A stretch of 64,000 nucleotides of DNA from Thiomicrospira sp. XS5 (GCF_001507555.1 NZ_LQBO01000001.1:1922001-1986000); one strand, 5' to 3'; counted from the first letter of the stretch, positions 51,289 through 60,289 are shown. The notes: a model not told the origin generated them from the sequence alone. Numbers and translations are program-made.

Positions 51289-51594
51289 ATGGATATTAAA
51301 AATATTAATCAAAATCTGGTGAACGGCCGATTAAACGAATCGGGCAATGGTGCGCCTAAAAATACTGGCGGGCAGAATGCCGCTCAACCGAACGCCAGCA
51401 CTGACAAAGTCACGTTGACAGACGTTTCAACGCAAATGCAGACGCTTGAAAAGCAAGCCGCTGCCAGTAGCGTTGACAACTCCGCAAGAATCGAAGAGCT
51501 GAAAGCCGCGATCAAAGAGGGTAACTATCAAGTCAACGCTGAAAACGTCGCCAATAAACTTATTCAAACTGAGATCTTGTTCACAGGCAGTTAA
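51289..51594 (+). CDS. flgM: FlgM, anti-sigma-28 factor
   Basis: 101 residues. FlgM holds sigma-28 (FliA) inactive until the hook is finished, then is exported. N-terminus is disordered-looking (Asn/Gly-rich). The sigma-binding C-terminal region has the family pattern: DNSARIEELKAAIKEGNYQV and NAENVANKLIQTEILF. Preceded by a sigma-28 promoter and followed 4 bp later by flgN. Confidence 0.95.
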   Translation: MDIKNINQNLVNGRLNESGNGAPKNTGGQNAAQPNASTDKVTLTDVSTQMQTLEKQAAASSVDNSARIEELKAAIKEGNYQVNAENVANKLIQTEILFTGS

Positions 51595-51598
51595 TTGA

Positions 51599-52081
51599 AT
51601 GGGTCAAGCCACTGATACTCAAAACCTCTCCCCGCTTTTAACTGAGTTGCTTGACTTGCTGTCTCAATTTGAATCGGTTCTGGAGACAGAAGCCGATGCC
51701 CTCAAGAGTTCCCAATTAAACAACTTAACCGATACTCTCCAACGAAAAGAACAGCTTTCCCAATCGGTCTCCGAAACGTTCAAGTCATTAGCACAACATT
51801 TACCAGATGGTGTCGACTTGTCCTCTCCTTTAAAAGAGTCCAACTTATCCTCCTTACCAGGTTTAAAAGCGGAAGACAGACAGGCGTTACAGAACATCTC
51901 TGAAAAAGCGAAACACTGTCATAAGCTGAACACCATTAACGGCATGACCGTCCAATCTTTAAGACACTTAAACCAAACCACTCTCAACCTACTGACCGGG
52001 CAAGAAAACACCAAGACCTACAGTGCTTCCGGCAAAACCGTTCCCAGTGACCAAAAATCCAACCCGCTTGGAAAAGCTTAA
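51599..52081 (+). CDS. flgN: FlgN, FlgK/FlgL export chaperone
   Basis: 160 residues, an all-helical charged protein in the flgN position after flgM. FlgN binds FlgK and FlgL before export. Helices LTELLDLLSQFESVLETEAD and NNLTDTLQRKEQLSQSVSET, with the QRKEQL segment common in the family, support the call. The C-terminal region YQSARH-like here reads NGMTVQSLRHLNQTTLNLL, followed by the family-like YSASGKTVP ending. A YSASG tail is typical of gammaproteobacterial FlgN. Confidence 0.9.
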   Translation: MGQATDTQNLSPLLTELLDLLSQFESVLETEADALKSSQLNNLTDTLQRKEQLSQSVSETFKSLAQHLPDGVDLSSPLKESNLSSLPGLKAEDRQALQNISEKAKHCHKLNTINGMTVQSLRHLNQTTLNLLTGQENTKTYSASGKTVPSDQKSNPLGKA

Positions 52082-52211
52082 TAGCGGTTCACTCTGTCTG
52101 ACGCCGCCTATTTGGCGTAATTTCTGCTTGACGATTTTTTTGAATTTAATAAACTCGTTTCATGCATATCGATTAAGATATCCTGCAAACGTAACCTAAA
52201 AGAGAACCTTT

Positions 52212-52790
52212 ATGTCGTCAAAAAACAGTCGATCTTTTTTCAGAATTGATGTCATGCTGCCGTGCAGCTATCGAATCGTCCCGGAAGAAGAAGCGATAAA
52301 CCAACCGCTTCCAACCGCGCCTGATGCGGGCTACATTGAAAAATATTTCATGGAGAATTTGACGCAACTGGACGAGCAGCTAAGCACCGTCATTTCTCAA
52401 ATCGGTCAGAAAAGCACCTTGCTGGCCACCGCTTTAACGGCAATGAACAGTAAAATCAACTTTCTGTTACAGACGGTGGATAGAAAACAACTGGTACACG
52501 CAATCCCACAACGAATGGTAAATATCAGCGCCGGTGGTGTTGCCATTAAAGTCACGGAAGACGTCAACACGAATGACAAGGTCGACTTGCTGATTCAACC
52601 ATTGGAAGACGAGCCGCCAGTTTTGGTCCGTTGCAATATCGTCAAAGTCATTCCCGAATCCGATGGAATGGGATCCACCCTAGCGCTGGAATATCAAAAC
52701 ATGACTGAGGATGATCGCCGCAAACTGGTCTACTTCATCCAAAGTAAAGAAATCGAGCTGGCCAACCAAATGAAAAAAGAATCCAAGTAG
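52212..52790 (+). CDS. PilZ-domain protein (possible flagellar brake)
   Basis: 192 residues. The N-terminal FFRIDVMLPCSYRI start and a helical linker precede a C-terminal PilZ domain (about 105-190): RMVNISAGGVAIKV, the [DN]xSxxG c-di-GMP motif, then DKVDLLIQPLEDEPPVLVRC and ALEYQNMTEDDRRKLVYFI. The upstream R-rich part of the PilZ signature is the QRMVN arginine; the first arginine box could be FFRIDV. PilZ proteins next to flgMN (FlgZ/YcgR type) slow or stop the motor on c-di-GMP. It ends at a bidirectional terminator. Confidence 0.85.
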   Translation: MSSKNSRSFFRIDVMLPCSYRIVPEEEAINQPLPTAPDAGYIEKYFMENLTQLDEQLSTVISQIGQKSTLLATALTAMNSKINFLLQTVDRKQLVHAIPQRMVNISAGGVAIKVTEDVNTNDKVDLLIQPLEDEPPVLVRCNIVKVIPESDGMGSTLALEYQNMTEDDRRKLVYFIQSKEIELANQMKKESK

Positions 52791-52821
52791 GTCTGGCTTT
52801 TTCAACGCCACCTTCCGATAT

Positions 52822-52853
52822 AAAAAAACCGGCTTTCGCCGGTTTTATTTTTT
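52822..52853. terminator. Bidirectional terminator after the PilZ gene
   Basis: AAAACCGGC and GCCGGTTTT pair around TTTC, with A and T tracts. It separates convergent genes ending at 52790 and 52878. Confidence 0.9.
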
Positions 52854-52877
52854 TGAGTAGTGGATCGGAACACCTTC

Positions 52878-53177
52878 TTAAGGAAAAGAGTAAGCTCGAT
52901 CAAGATCCCCGTCATAAGAAGGCTTCTTCTTAGAGGTTTCTTTTTCACGCATAAACTTTTGGAGTTCAATTCTCAATAACTCAATCTCTTTCAGCCCTTG
53001 CTTCAGATCACTGGTATAAGCATGGTCTTTCTTAGCTTGCTGTTTAATCAGTTTACCTTGTTTATAGACCTTGCTCTCAAGAATCCGTACTCGAGTACTG
53101 ATACTTGCGGCTTCGGCAATGGATTGAAAAGTCAAAAACATGACCACAGCGGAAGCCAAAATGGCTGTTCGATTCAT
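52878..53177 (-). CDS. Small periplasmic coiled-coil protein
   Basis: 99 residues of unknown function. A signal peptide (MNRTAILASAVVMFLTFQSIAEA) is followed by a charged coiled coil (ISTRVRILESKVYKQGKLIK, and ELLRIELQKFMREKE) and a Lys/Asp/Tyr-rich tail. It is the last gene of a minus-strand run with flgP, 48 bp after it, and may be a periplasmic partner of the lipoproteins. I do not recognise a family. Confidence 0.7.
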   Translation of the reverse strand: MNRTAILASAVVMFLTFQSIAEAASISTRVRILESKVYKQGKLIKQQAKKDHAYTSDLKQGLKEIELLRIELQKFMREKETSKKKPSYDGDLDRAYSFP

Positions 53178-53225
53178 TATCGTTTCTCCCTATACGCCAC
53201 TAAGACAAGCAACACTCACTAAAAC

Positions 53226-53906
53226 TCAGTGCTCTCCAATCGTGTGGCAAGTCAGTGTGCGGCATAAGTCATCCGCAGAAATCGTCGTTTCCTCTTCTTT
53301 TTTGGAGTAAACAAACGCATTATAGAAGAAACTTTTATCAATGTAGACTTCCAAAATGGTTTCATAGTTATGATCCGCCATTGGCGTAATACTGACCACG
53401 CGCGCACCTCGAACAATCGCATTCACTCGAGCGCGGAAACTGTCATTTTGCGCCGTCAAAGTGGCGACCGATGTATTACTGTCGATTTTAATACCATACA
53501 GCTGTTCCGCCAACGAACGATAGGCATCCAGCTTCGCCGAGCGAATCGCCATCAAACGACGCTGACCTGGCGTGTAACCTTCATAGGTACTTTCAGCCCC
53601 ATACCCAATGCCGGAAATTTTAATCAACTGTGGTTGTAAGGCACTTTTTGGAACCTTGTACACAACCGGTTGCTTCGCAGCCATTTCATCCACCGTTGGC
53701 GCCTCTTTTTCAGAAGAACCTTGATCCGACATCTTCGCCGAGCCGGCTGAAGCTTCTGTCGGCGCAGGTGCCGGTTGAGGGTTCGCCACTTGAGCAGGCG
53801 CCGGTGTGGGAGCCGAAGTGGATTTCACTTTCGGTTGGGAACTGCAACCAGCCAAAACCATTGCACTGGCGATGGCGGTTGTCAAAAATAAGCTCTGTTT
53901 ATTCAT
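53226..53906 (-). CDS. flgP: FlgP-like LPP20-family lipoprotein
   Basis: 226 residues. Lipobox VLAGC (residues 17-21) after a signal peptide, then a Pro/Ala-rich linker and an LPP20 domain: GIGYGAESTYEGYTPGQRRLMAIRSAKLDAYRSLAEQLYG (key residues RR..AIRSAKLDAYRSLAE), ARVNAIVRGARVVS and ILEVYIDKS. FlgP is an outer-membrane flagellar lipoprotein in Vibrio and Campylobacter needed for motility and outer disk structure. FlgT at 47987 is the usual companion. Operon with the small lipoprotein upstream (15 bp) and the coiled-coil gene downstream. Confidence 0.82.
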   Translation of the reverse strand: MNKQSLFLTTAIASAMVLAGCSSQPKVKSTSAPTPAPAQVANPQPAPAPTEASAGSAKMSDQGSSEKEAPTVDEMAAKQPVVYKVPKSALQPQLIKISGIGYGAESTYEGYTPGQRRLMAIRSAKLDAYRSLAEQLYGIKIDSNTSVATLTAQNDSFRARVNAIVRGARVVSITPMADHNYETILEVYIDKSFFYNAFVYSKKEEETTISADDLCRTLTCHTIGEH

Positions 53907-53921
53907 AACAGTGTCTCCGTT

Positions 53922-54176
53922 TTACTCAAAAAAATAAGGTTTGGGGTAAGCTCGATGCGTGATCCAACGATTGGAACGCTTCGGCTCACACCGGTTAATT
54001 TGTTCACTGCACCTCAGTCCATTCACTGAGTATTCCGGCCCGGGCTGATAATGTTTCGGAACCAGTTCATTCGTGTAATAGTCCGGCACTCGGTATTTTG
54101 CATCCATGCTGGTACAAGCGGTCATCAAAGTGCTGAACAGCATTAATCCAATAATCTTATGCACATTTCCCAGCAT
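53922..54176 (-). CDS. Small lipoprotein of the flgP operon
   Basis: 84 residues from the ATG at 54174-54176, with GGGAG upstream; an earlier in-frame TTG at 54194 lacks support. Signal peptide and lipobox: LMLFSTLMTACTSMDAKYRV (Cys at about 20). The mature chain is Tyr/Pro-rich and has two cysteines (LRCSEQINRCEPK) that could form a disulfide. It may be an FlgO-like or other small outer-membrane flagellar lipoprotein, but size and sequence do not match FlgO clearly, so no gene name is given. Confidence 0.7.
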   Translation of the reverse strand: MLGNVHKIIGLMLFSTLMTACTSMDAKYRVPDYYTNELVPKHYQPGPEYSVNGLRCSEQINRCEPKRSNRWITHRAYPKPYFFE

Positions 54177-54212
54177 TTCACTGTCTCCCGACAAAGCACG
54201 TCCTATACTGAC

Positions 54213-55475
54213 TTAATACGAATCGAAATAAGGGTTATTCGGCGCGCTGTATTCATAGGCTCTGGCCTTTTCCATCGCACGTTGTTTCCGTTCCGCCTGC
54301 TCTTCTTTTTCGAGCGCTTCGGCTTTTTTCTGCTCCTCGGCCAGTTTGACCTTTTCTTGCAGCATACCTTGCTCGACTTTCTTAACGGTTCTCAGTATCG
54401 ACTTGTACTGCGACTGTAAAGACTTCACTCGGTTATTGATTTCGTTCACTCTTCTCTGTGTAACGACCATTCGAGAGCTGACTTTATCCATTTTCTTCGC
54501 CAACTGCGGGTCCACCGCCGCCACTTGTATGCTTTGAGCGGCCGGGATCGGTTGATTCGGCTGAGGAATAACCGCGACATTGGCTCCTTGTTTCTCAGTG
54601 TTTTTAGATTCTTTCTCTAATGCCGCACCCGCTTCAGCAACGGTATCCGCTTCTTGGCTCGGTGTCATTTGCACCAGATCACGGTTTAACTGTTCAATCT
54701 GAAAACTCAATGCATCCAGCTTTTTCTCTAACTGCTTAACGGTTTTTTCCGAGCTGGCGCTTTTGATCATGCTCTGAGTGGAACCGGCATGAATATCCTC
54801 TAATAAAGATTGCGCTTCTTCATCCAGCCCAGGGTTGGACGCTAAAGCCGCCCATACCCCGGTACCAATCGCCACCAAGACCAATGTGATGGTGATTGAG
54901 CTGAAAATAATGATCAGTTTTTTAATTGAGTCCATTTCGGCCACCGTTAACGTATTTTGATTTTGGTTTTGATTCTGTTGCTGCAATGCCGCACGCTTCT
55001 GCAAAAAACTCTCTGCGCCTTCTTCCGCAATCGGGGCGGCAGCAGGAGATGATTCATCGTTCATCATCGTAGCGCCCGGTTCAGTCTCCGGCTCTTCTTT
55101 AAACATCGGTTCCAAACCAGGATTCGGTTCGGGTTCAGGCATTTCTAGTTCTGGTTCGGGCTCAGGAACCGGCTCTGCTTCTGGCTCAGACGGGCTCGTT
55201 TCTTCTTCATCCGGTGACGGGAAGTTATCCATAATGCCGCCCCCTGTTTCGGCGGCCTCTTCCGCTACGGGCTCTGGCTCAGCCGGTTCCGGCGTGTCTT
55301 CTACCGGAAGGTCGTCCAAACTGCCTTCTTCGAGAGAAGCGTCAACCTCGGCTTGATCCGCTTGTGCGTCATCTTGATCATCTTCGGCCGAAATCGCCTC
55401 CAGCTCAGCCTCATCCAGCAAGGCATCGATGCTGTCTAGATCATTCGGATCAATGGTATCATTGGATTCAGCCAC
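54213..55475 (-). CDS. Unknown single-pass membrane protein with acidic Pro/Glu N-terminus and coiled coil
   Basis: 420 residues. Residues 1-165 are very acidic with PEPEPE-type repeats and a NQNQNQNQN run, and carry the short segments DLDSIDALLDEAELEAI near the start. A membrane helix lies at about 187-215 (KLIIIFSSITITLVLVAIGT). The C-terminal half is coiled coil (KTVKQLEKKLDALSFQIEQL, and a long Lys/Glu helix EEQKKAEALEKEEQAERKQR) and ends SAPNNPYFDSY. The N-terminal IDALL element resembles the N-terminal EIDALL of FliM/FliN switch proteins, but only over 5 residues. It is the first gene of the flgP operon, so a flagellar-pole or outer-complex scaffold is possible. Family not recognised. 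Confidence 0.6.
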   Translation of the reverse strand: MAESNDTIDPNDLDSIDALLDEAELEAISAEDDQDDAQADQAEVDASLEEGSLDDLPVEDTPEPAEPEPVAEEAAETGGGIMDNFPSPDEEETSPSEPEAEPVPEPEPELEMPEPEPNPGLEPMFKEEPETEPGATMMNDESSPAAAPIAEEGAESFLQKRAALQQQNQNQNQNTLTVAEMDSIKKLIIIFSSITITLVLVAIGTGVWAALASNPGLDEEAQSLLEDIHAGSTQSMIKSASSEKTVKQLEKKLDALSFQIEQLNRDLVQMTPSQEADTVAEAGAALEKESKNTEKQGANVAVIPQPNQPIPAAQSIQVAAVDPQLAKKMDKVSSRMVVTQRRVNEINNRVKSLQSQYKSILRTVKKVEQGMLQEKVKLAEEQKKAEALEKEEQAERKQRAMEKARAYEYSAPNNPYFDSY

Positions 55476-55510
55476 CGCTTATTCCCCAAACTTGCCTATT
55501 ATCAGTTTCT

Positions 55511-55537
55511 TAAAAATCACCAGGCCTGGCCATTTTC
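55511..55537. terminator. Repeat-bearing hairpin between the LpoA-like gene and the 420-residue gene
   Basis: CCAGGCCTGG core at 55520-55529, flanked by TAAAAATCA and CCATTTTCG. The stem beyond the core has a mismatch, so termination is weaker than at 47941 or 62884. Confidence 0.55.
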
Positions 55538-55559
55538 GCCAAACCGAGTACGCATAAAA

Positions 55560-56960
55560 TTACGGTGTCAGCCGCTCAAATACCCCTGTGTCCAACCAAT
55601 AGACATCCGGGTAAATATGAAAGCGTTGCTCACTGTCCACACTTAAGTCACCTAACTCAGAGCGCGTAACATGCGTATTTTCTTGCGTCAAATTTACAAC
55701 GGCTTTTGCCGCCAACTGACCTAAAGCATAAAAAATGCCAACTCCAGAATCGCTTATCTTTGAAGACTGCTTTTTCTGAATCAAGGCGGCATAGTAGCTT
55801 GGAAGAATAGCAGATGTAGACTGCCAGTAAGGAAGGCTGGTAACCAACTGATTCACAGGCGGTAGCTCAGAGGGTAACCAGTAATGTGCCAGAGCATTCA
55901 AATGATAATACTCCAGCAAGGGGGAAACTTGCATAGCCAAACGGTAAGGTAAAAAGCTCACCACGACATCGAGGTCTTGTCTCGGGCGTTCTTCAAACTC
56001 CAATCGGTGGCCAATGGTGTGCTGCAACCAGCCCTTGCGGCCTTGAGATTGCTGCGCATGCAGCGCTTGCTCCAGAGCCGCATCCACATGCGAATCAATT
56101 TTGGTCACGTTCACGACCTGAATCGGCAGCAGCACATCGGTTTGTTCAAGCAGCGCTTCAAAATGCTTAACGAGCGCCTGAGATTTTTTATCGCCGTCGG
56201 ACAGCAATACAATTCGCTGTGCATGACTTTCCTGTAAATAAGTCATCAGCGACGCAAGCGCATCGGTAGACGAGGATGGCGACAGAACGCGCATCGCATC
56301 ACGGACATCCAATTTTTCGGCTTCATTAAAAGCCAGTACCGGCGTGTGCAAGTCGAGAGCTTTCAACTCGGCGACATGCGACTTCTGTAAAGGACCAAAA
56401 ATGAAACTGGGTTGATATAGACGAACCCACTCCCAAGCCTCGAACATGGAGTCATAGATATTGGTATCCAACACTTCCAGGTCGTAAGGCATGGGCATTT
56501 CATGGAAAGCATCCTGCAACCCTTGGTAAACGGCTTGCCCGGCTTGAGAATAAGGCCCACTCATGGGCAAGAGTGCCAGCATTTTCTTTGGATTAAAATG
56601 GAACTGTCCAGCACTGGGCGGTTGTAAAACCTGTTGTGCCGAATCGTAATAAGCTTGCAATCGCGCGAAACGCGCTTGCATTTTCGGACTGAGAGACTCG
56701 GCCGATAACAGCGTTTTCAACTCGGTCAAATAAACACCGACTTGCGAAACTTGTTGGTTTTTTTGCGCCAACTCGGCTTTCAACAACAGAATTTCCACAT
56801 CGATCATTTGAATCTGTTGATCCAACGTCAAATATTGACTTTGTGGCATATTGTCCGAAAGCGGCGCCATAACATGACCTTCTTCGGCGAAACACCGCCA
56901 CGGAGAGGCAAATATTGCCACCATTGCCCCCCAGGCCAACAGGCTTCGATGCATGCTCAT
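55560..56960 (-). CDS. LpoA/LppC-like periplasmic protein without lipobox
   Basis: 466 residues. LpoA is an activator of penicillin-binding protein 1A. The C-terminal part looks like the LppC/periplasmic-binding fold: MLALLPMSGPYSQAGQAVYQ, FIFGPLQKSHVAELKAL and TPVLAFNEAEKL are the strand-loop motifs of that family. An N-terminal helical region (about 30-110) corresponds to the LpoA TPR-like part but is shorter. The signal peptide ends SPWRCFAEEG, which is not a lipobox, so the protein is probably soluble in the periplasm. It is adjacent to pepN (12 bp), pointing to shared transcription. Confidence 0.68.
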   Translation of the reverse strand: MSMHRSLLAWGAMVAIFASPWRCFAEEGHVMAPLSDNMPQSQYLTLDQQIQMIDVEILLLKAELAQKNQQVSQVGVYLTELKTLLSAESLSPKMQARFARLQAYYDSAQQVLQPPSAGQFHFNPKKMLALLPMSGPYSQAGQAVYQGLQDAFHEMPMPYDLEVLDTNIYDSMFEAWEWVRLYQPSFIFGPLQKSHVAELKALDLHTPVLAFNEAEKLDVRDAMRVLSPSSSTDALASLMTYLQESHAQRIVLLSDGDKKSQALVKHFEALLEQTDVLLPIQVVNVTKIDSHVDAALEQALHAQQSQGRKGWLQHTIGHRLEFEERPRQDLDVVVSFLPYRLAMQVSPLLEYYHLNALAHYWLPSELPPVNQLVTSLPYWQSTSAILPSYYAALIQKKQSSKISDSGVGIFYALGQLAAKAVVNLTQENTHVTRSELGDLSVDSEQRFHIYPDVYWLDTGVFERLTP

Positions 56961-56972
56961 GATGTCGTCAAT

Positions 56973-59606
56973 CTACTCTAACGATGTGGAAACGATTTCA
57001 TACACATCTTTCGACAGTGTTTTGTCCGCGGCAATGCCTTGTAAAGCGGCGTGCATTTTTGCCTGACGGTGACCTTTAAAACGTTTCCAGGCGGTAAAGG
57101 CCGTTACCAATCGAGCCGCCACTTGCGGGTTGATCTTGTCCATTTTAAGCACTTCTTCGGCCAACAGGTCATAGCCACCGCCGGAAGCATCATGGAAAGC
57201 TTTCATATTCAGCCGCCCAAACACACCTAATACACTGCGAACCCGGTTAGGATTGCGGTAATTAAAATCGGGATGCGCCAGCAAGCCCCGCACAACTTGC
57301 AGGGCTTGATTCGACTCCGAGCGCGCTTGAAGCGAAAACCACTTATCCATCACCAAACTGTCCTTGTGCCAGCGTTGATAAAAATCCGACAAGCAATCCG
57401 CTCTTTCTGGAACATCCAAATGATTCAGAGCGTTTAAGGCAGCCAACACATCGGTCATATTTTGCTGCTTTTGGTATTGCGCCACTAACGCCTCAACCGG
57501 TTCGTCGCCATAGGCCAAATACATCAAGCACTGGTTTTTCAACATTCGATCGGCGATATCATGCTCGTCGTAGCAATAGTCTTTGTCCGATTGTAACGCG
57601 GTGTAAGTCGTCTCCAAGGCGGACCGGAATCGCTGCCCAATTTGATGTTTCTGATATTCCAATGCCTGCAGGACACCATCGACATCAATCGATTCGAATT
57701 GTTCGAATACATAAGGGACATCCGGCAAGCCGATGGCCAGCGCTTTCAGCGCCGGATCCAGACCAGGAGCTTCCAAAACCGCTTTAAAAGCTTGCTGATA
57801 GTGCGCTGAAAACGCCATATCATCACCGGCTTGAAAACGCGCTACGTTGTCTTTGATGTTTTGCAATGCCAGTGTTTGGATCGACTCCCAACGGACAAAA
57901 CTGTCCGAATCGTGTGACGCCAACATCATTAACTCATCGTCGCTGGCGACATAATCCAGATTGACCGGAGCGGAAAAATGTCGCAACAACGATAAGTGCG
58001 GCGCCTGAGACAAGCCCGTAAACTCAAAGCTTTCCGAAAGTTCGGTTATTTTCAATAAATGACCTTTTTCGGTTTCAAACACCTTGTGACGTGAATTTTC
58101 ACCAGGCCTGACCGGCAGACCGGCACCGGAATCGTCCAGAAAACCGAACAAAACCGGAATCAATAACGGTGCGTGGGCTGCTTGACTCTTTAAGGATTGT
58201 TCACAATGGAGTGTTAAAGTACCGCTCGCCGCATCGAAGTGTTTTTCCACCTTCAAGGTTGGAGTACCCGCTTGCGTGTACCAGTTGTGCATTTGAGATA
58301 AATCCACATTATTGGCCTTGCCCATCGCATCCCGGAAATCTTCAACCGTCACCGCCTGCCCATCGAAACGTTCAATATAGCGCTTCATTCCCTTTTGAAA
58401 CCCGGCTTCGCCCAACAAGGTGTGATACAAACGCACCACTTCCGCGCCCTTTTCATACACGGTCATGGTATAAAAGTTATTCATTTCAATGTACGACTGC
58501 GGTTGGATTGGGTGCGACATCGGTCCGGCATCTTCCGGAAACTGATTGCTGCGTAAACGCTTAACGTCTTCAATGCGTTTCACGGCGGGTGACAGCATGT
58601 CTGATGTAAACTCTTGGTCTCGGAAAACCGTCAGCCCTTCCTTCAACGTTAATTGAAACCAATCACGACACGTCACCCGGTTACCGGTCCAGTTGTGAAA
58701 GTATTCATGCCCGATAACGGATTCAATCCCTTCATAATCCATATCCGTTGCGGTTTCAGGCCTGGCCAAAACATACTTAGAGTTGAACACATTCAGGCCT
58801 TTGTTTTCCATAGCGCCCATATTAAAGTCGTCCACGGCCACAATCATGTAAATATCCAGGTCATACACCAAACCGAAACGCTCTTCATCCCACTTCATGG
58901 AACGTTTCAACGATTCCATCGCATGGTCGCATTTATCCAGATTTTTCGGTTCGACATAAATGCGCAAGTCAATCTGACGTTGATCGCGCGTGATAAAGGT
59001 ATCTTCCACCTCTTCCAGATTCCCGGCGACCAGCGCAAACAAATAACAAGGTTTTTTATAAGGGTCTTTCCAGATCGCATAATGGCGATTATTCGGTAAA
59101 TCACCCACTTCGACTAGGTTACCGTTGGACAGCAAGACTTTATTGTCTGCTTTGTCAGCAATAATCTTAGTGGTGAAATACGTCAAAACATCGGGGCGGT
59201 CAAAATAGTAGGTAATGCGACGAAACCCTTCCGCTTCACACTGGGTGCAATAATTACCACTGGTGCGATAAAGTCCTTCCAGACGCGTATTGTTTTCCGG
59301 ATCAACCTCCGTCACCACTTCCAGCTCAAAAGATTCCGGCACCTCCGACAAGATCAATTGCGTCTCCGTCATCTCATACTGTGTGGGCATCAAGGCCACA
59401 CCATCCAGATCAATATGCATGAGTTCCAAACCTTCGCCATCCAACACAAACGCCGTTGCCGCATCACCGGTTCGGCGTACACGCATGCGGTTCGTAACGC
59501 GGGTAGCGTTGGGTGACAACTCGAATGTCAGAAAAATGGACTCAACGTCAAATGCAGGGGCTTGGTAATCGGTTAAATAATGTGTTTTAGGTAAATTTTG
59601 TGTCAT
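56973..59606 (-). CDS. pepN: PepN, aminopeptidase N
   Basis: 877 residues, the usual gammaproteobacterial length. It removes N-terminal residues from peptides in the cytoplasm. The zinc site HEYFHNWTGNRVTCRDWFQL with the downstream Glu in LKEGLTVF is intact, and the exopeptidase motif GAMENKGLNVFN is present. The N-terminal domain starts with PKTHYLTDYQAPAFDV. Near copies of the repeat lie at 58102 and 58756. The gene is separated from pal by about 140 bp. Confidence 0.96.
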   Translation of the reverse strand: MTQNLPKTHYLTDYQAPAFDVESIFLTFELSPNATRVTNRMRVRRTGDAATAFVLDGEGLELMHIDLDGVALMPTQYEMTETQLILSEVPESFELEVVTEVDPENNTRLEGLYRTSGNYCTQCEAEGFRRITYYFDRPDVLTYFTTKIIADKADNKVLLSNGNLVEVGDLPNNRHYAIWKDPYKKPCYLFALVAGNLEEVEDTFITRDQRQIDLRIYVEPKNLDKCDHAMESLKRSMKWDEERFGLVYDLDIYMIVAVDDFNMGAMENKGLNVFNSKYVLARPETATDMDYEGIESVIGHEYFHNWTGNRVTCRDWFQLTLKEGLTVFRDQEFTSDMLSPAVKRIEDVKRLRSNQFPEDAGPMSHPIQPQSYIEMNNFYTMTVYEKGAEVVRLYHTLLGEAGFQKGMKRYIERFDGQAVTVEDFRDAMGKANNVDLSQMHNWYTQAGTPTLKVEKHFDAASGTLTLHCEQSLKSQAAHAPLLIPVLFGFLDDSGAGLPVRPGENSRHKVFETEKGHLLKITELSESFEFTGLSQAPHLSLLRHFSAPVNLDYVASDDELMMLASHDSDSFVRWESIQTLALQNIKDNVARFQAGDDMAFSAHYQQAFKAVLEAPGLDPALKALAIGLPDVPYVFEQFESIDVDGVLQALEYQKHQIGQRFRSALETTYTALQSDKDYCYDEHDIADRMLKNQCLMYLAYGDEPVEALVAQYQKQQNMTDVLAALNALNHLDVPERADCLSDFYQRWHKDSLVMDKWFSLQARSESNQALQVVRGLLAHPDFNYRNPNRVRSVLGVFGRLNMKAFHDASGGGYDLLAEEVLKMDKINPQVAARLVTAFTAWKRFKGHRQAKMHAALQGIAADKTLSKDVYEIVSTSLE

Positions 59607-59684
59607 AAGGATATCGGGAGCTCGATTGATCGTTGTATTGAAATGTTTCTTGATGATGATTGTAAAAGACTGGCGTAAAAAAAT

Positions 59685-59725
59685 CCGAAAAAAAAAGCCT
59701 TCCTGCCGAAGACAGAAAGGCTTTT
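59685..59725 (-). terminator. Terminator after pal
   Basis: AAAAGCCTT and AAGGCTTTT pair with an inner imperfect CTG/CAG stem, T-rich on the minus strand. It is about 20 bp past the pal stop. Confidence 0.8.
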
Positions 59726-59746
59726 AGGGAAAGTTACAGGAGTGTC

Positions 59747-60289
59747 TTAGTAAGAGAACTCAGCGCGACGATTTTTCGCCCATGCAGCTTCAGTATGAGC
59801 TGCGTCAACAGGGTCTTCTTCACCATAACTGATGACATTGATACGGCTTGGGCTTACACCTTCAGCGACCAATGCATTTTTCACAGCGTTTGCACGACGC
59901 TCACCCAACGCCAAGTTGTACTCACGCGTTCCTCTTTCATCACAATAACCTTTAATGGTTACGTTTGCAGTGGAGTCCAATGCCATGTAATCGGCATTCA
60001 TTTTGATGATTTCATAGAATTCTGGTTTGACGGCAGAACGGTCGAAATCAAAGTTAACCACTTTGCCCTGCAAAGTTGCTTTCAATTCAGCGGCGGTTTG
60101 ACCAGCACCATTTGTCGCTTCAACGACTTCAACAACTTCTGCTTCTTCAACAACAACTGGCTCTGCATTTTCAGCTTGCGCATCCGTTGAACCAGACTCT
60201 TCTGTCGTCGTTGGCGTAGAACTACAACCCACCAAGGCGAACCCCAAGAAGCCAACTAAAAATAGTTGTTTAAGACCTGATAAAGACAT
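59747..60289 (-). CDS. pal: Pal, peptidoglycan-associated lipoprotein
   Basis: 180 residues. Lipobox ALVGC at about 18-22 after a signal peptide, then an Ala/Glu/Val-rich linker. The OmpA-like peptidoglycan-binding domain has FDFDRSAVKP, VTIKGYCDERGTREYNLALG (key NLALGERRA) and SRINVISYGEEDP. Pal links outer membrane and wall and works with Tol. No tol genes are visible here. Confidence 0.93.
   Translation of the reverse strand: MSLSGLKQLFLVGFLGFALVGCSSTPTTTEESGSTDAQAENAEPVVVEEAEVVEVVEATNGAGQTAAELKATLQGKVVNFDFDRSAVKPEFYEIIKMNADYMALDSTANVTIKGYCDERGTREYNLALGERRANAVKNALVAEGVSPSRINVISYGEEDPVDAAHTEAAWAKNRRAEFSY

Noticed and set aside
52150-52180. Weak sigma-28-like sequence before the PilZ gene
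   Set aside because: The -10 half matches GCCGATAA poorly and spacing is off by one.
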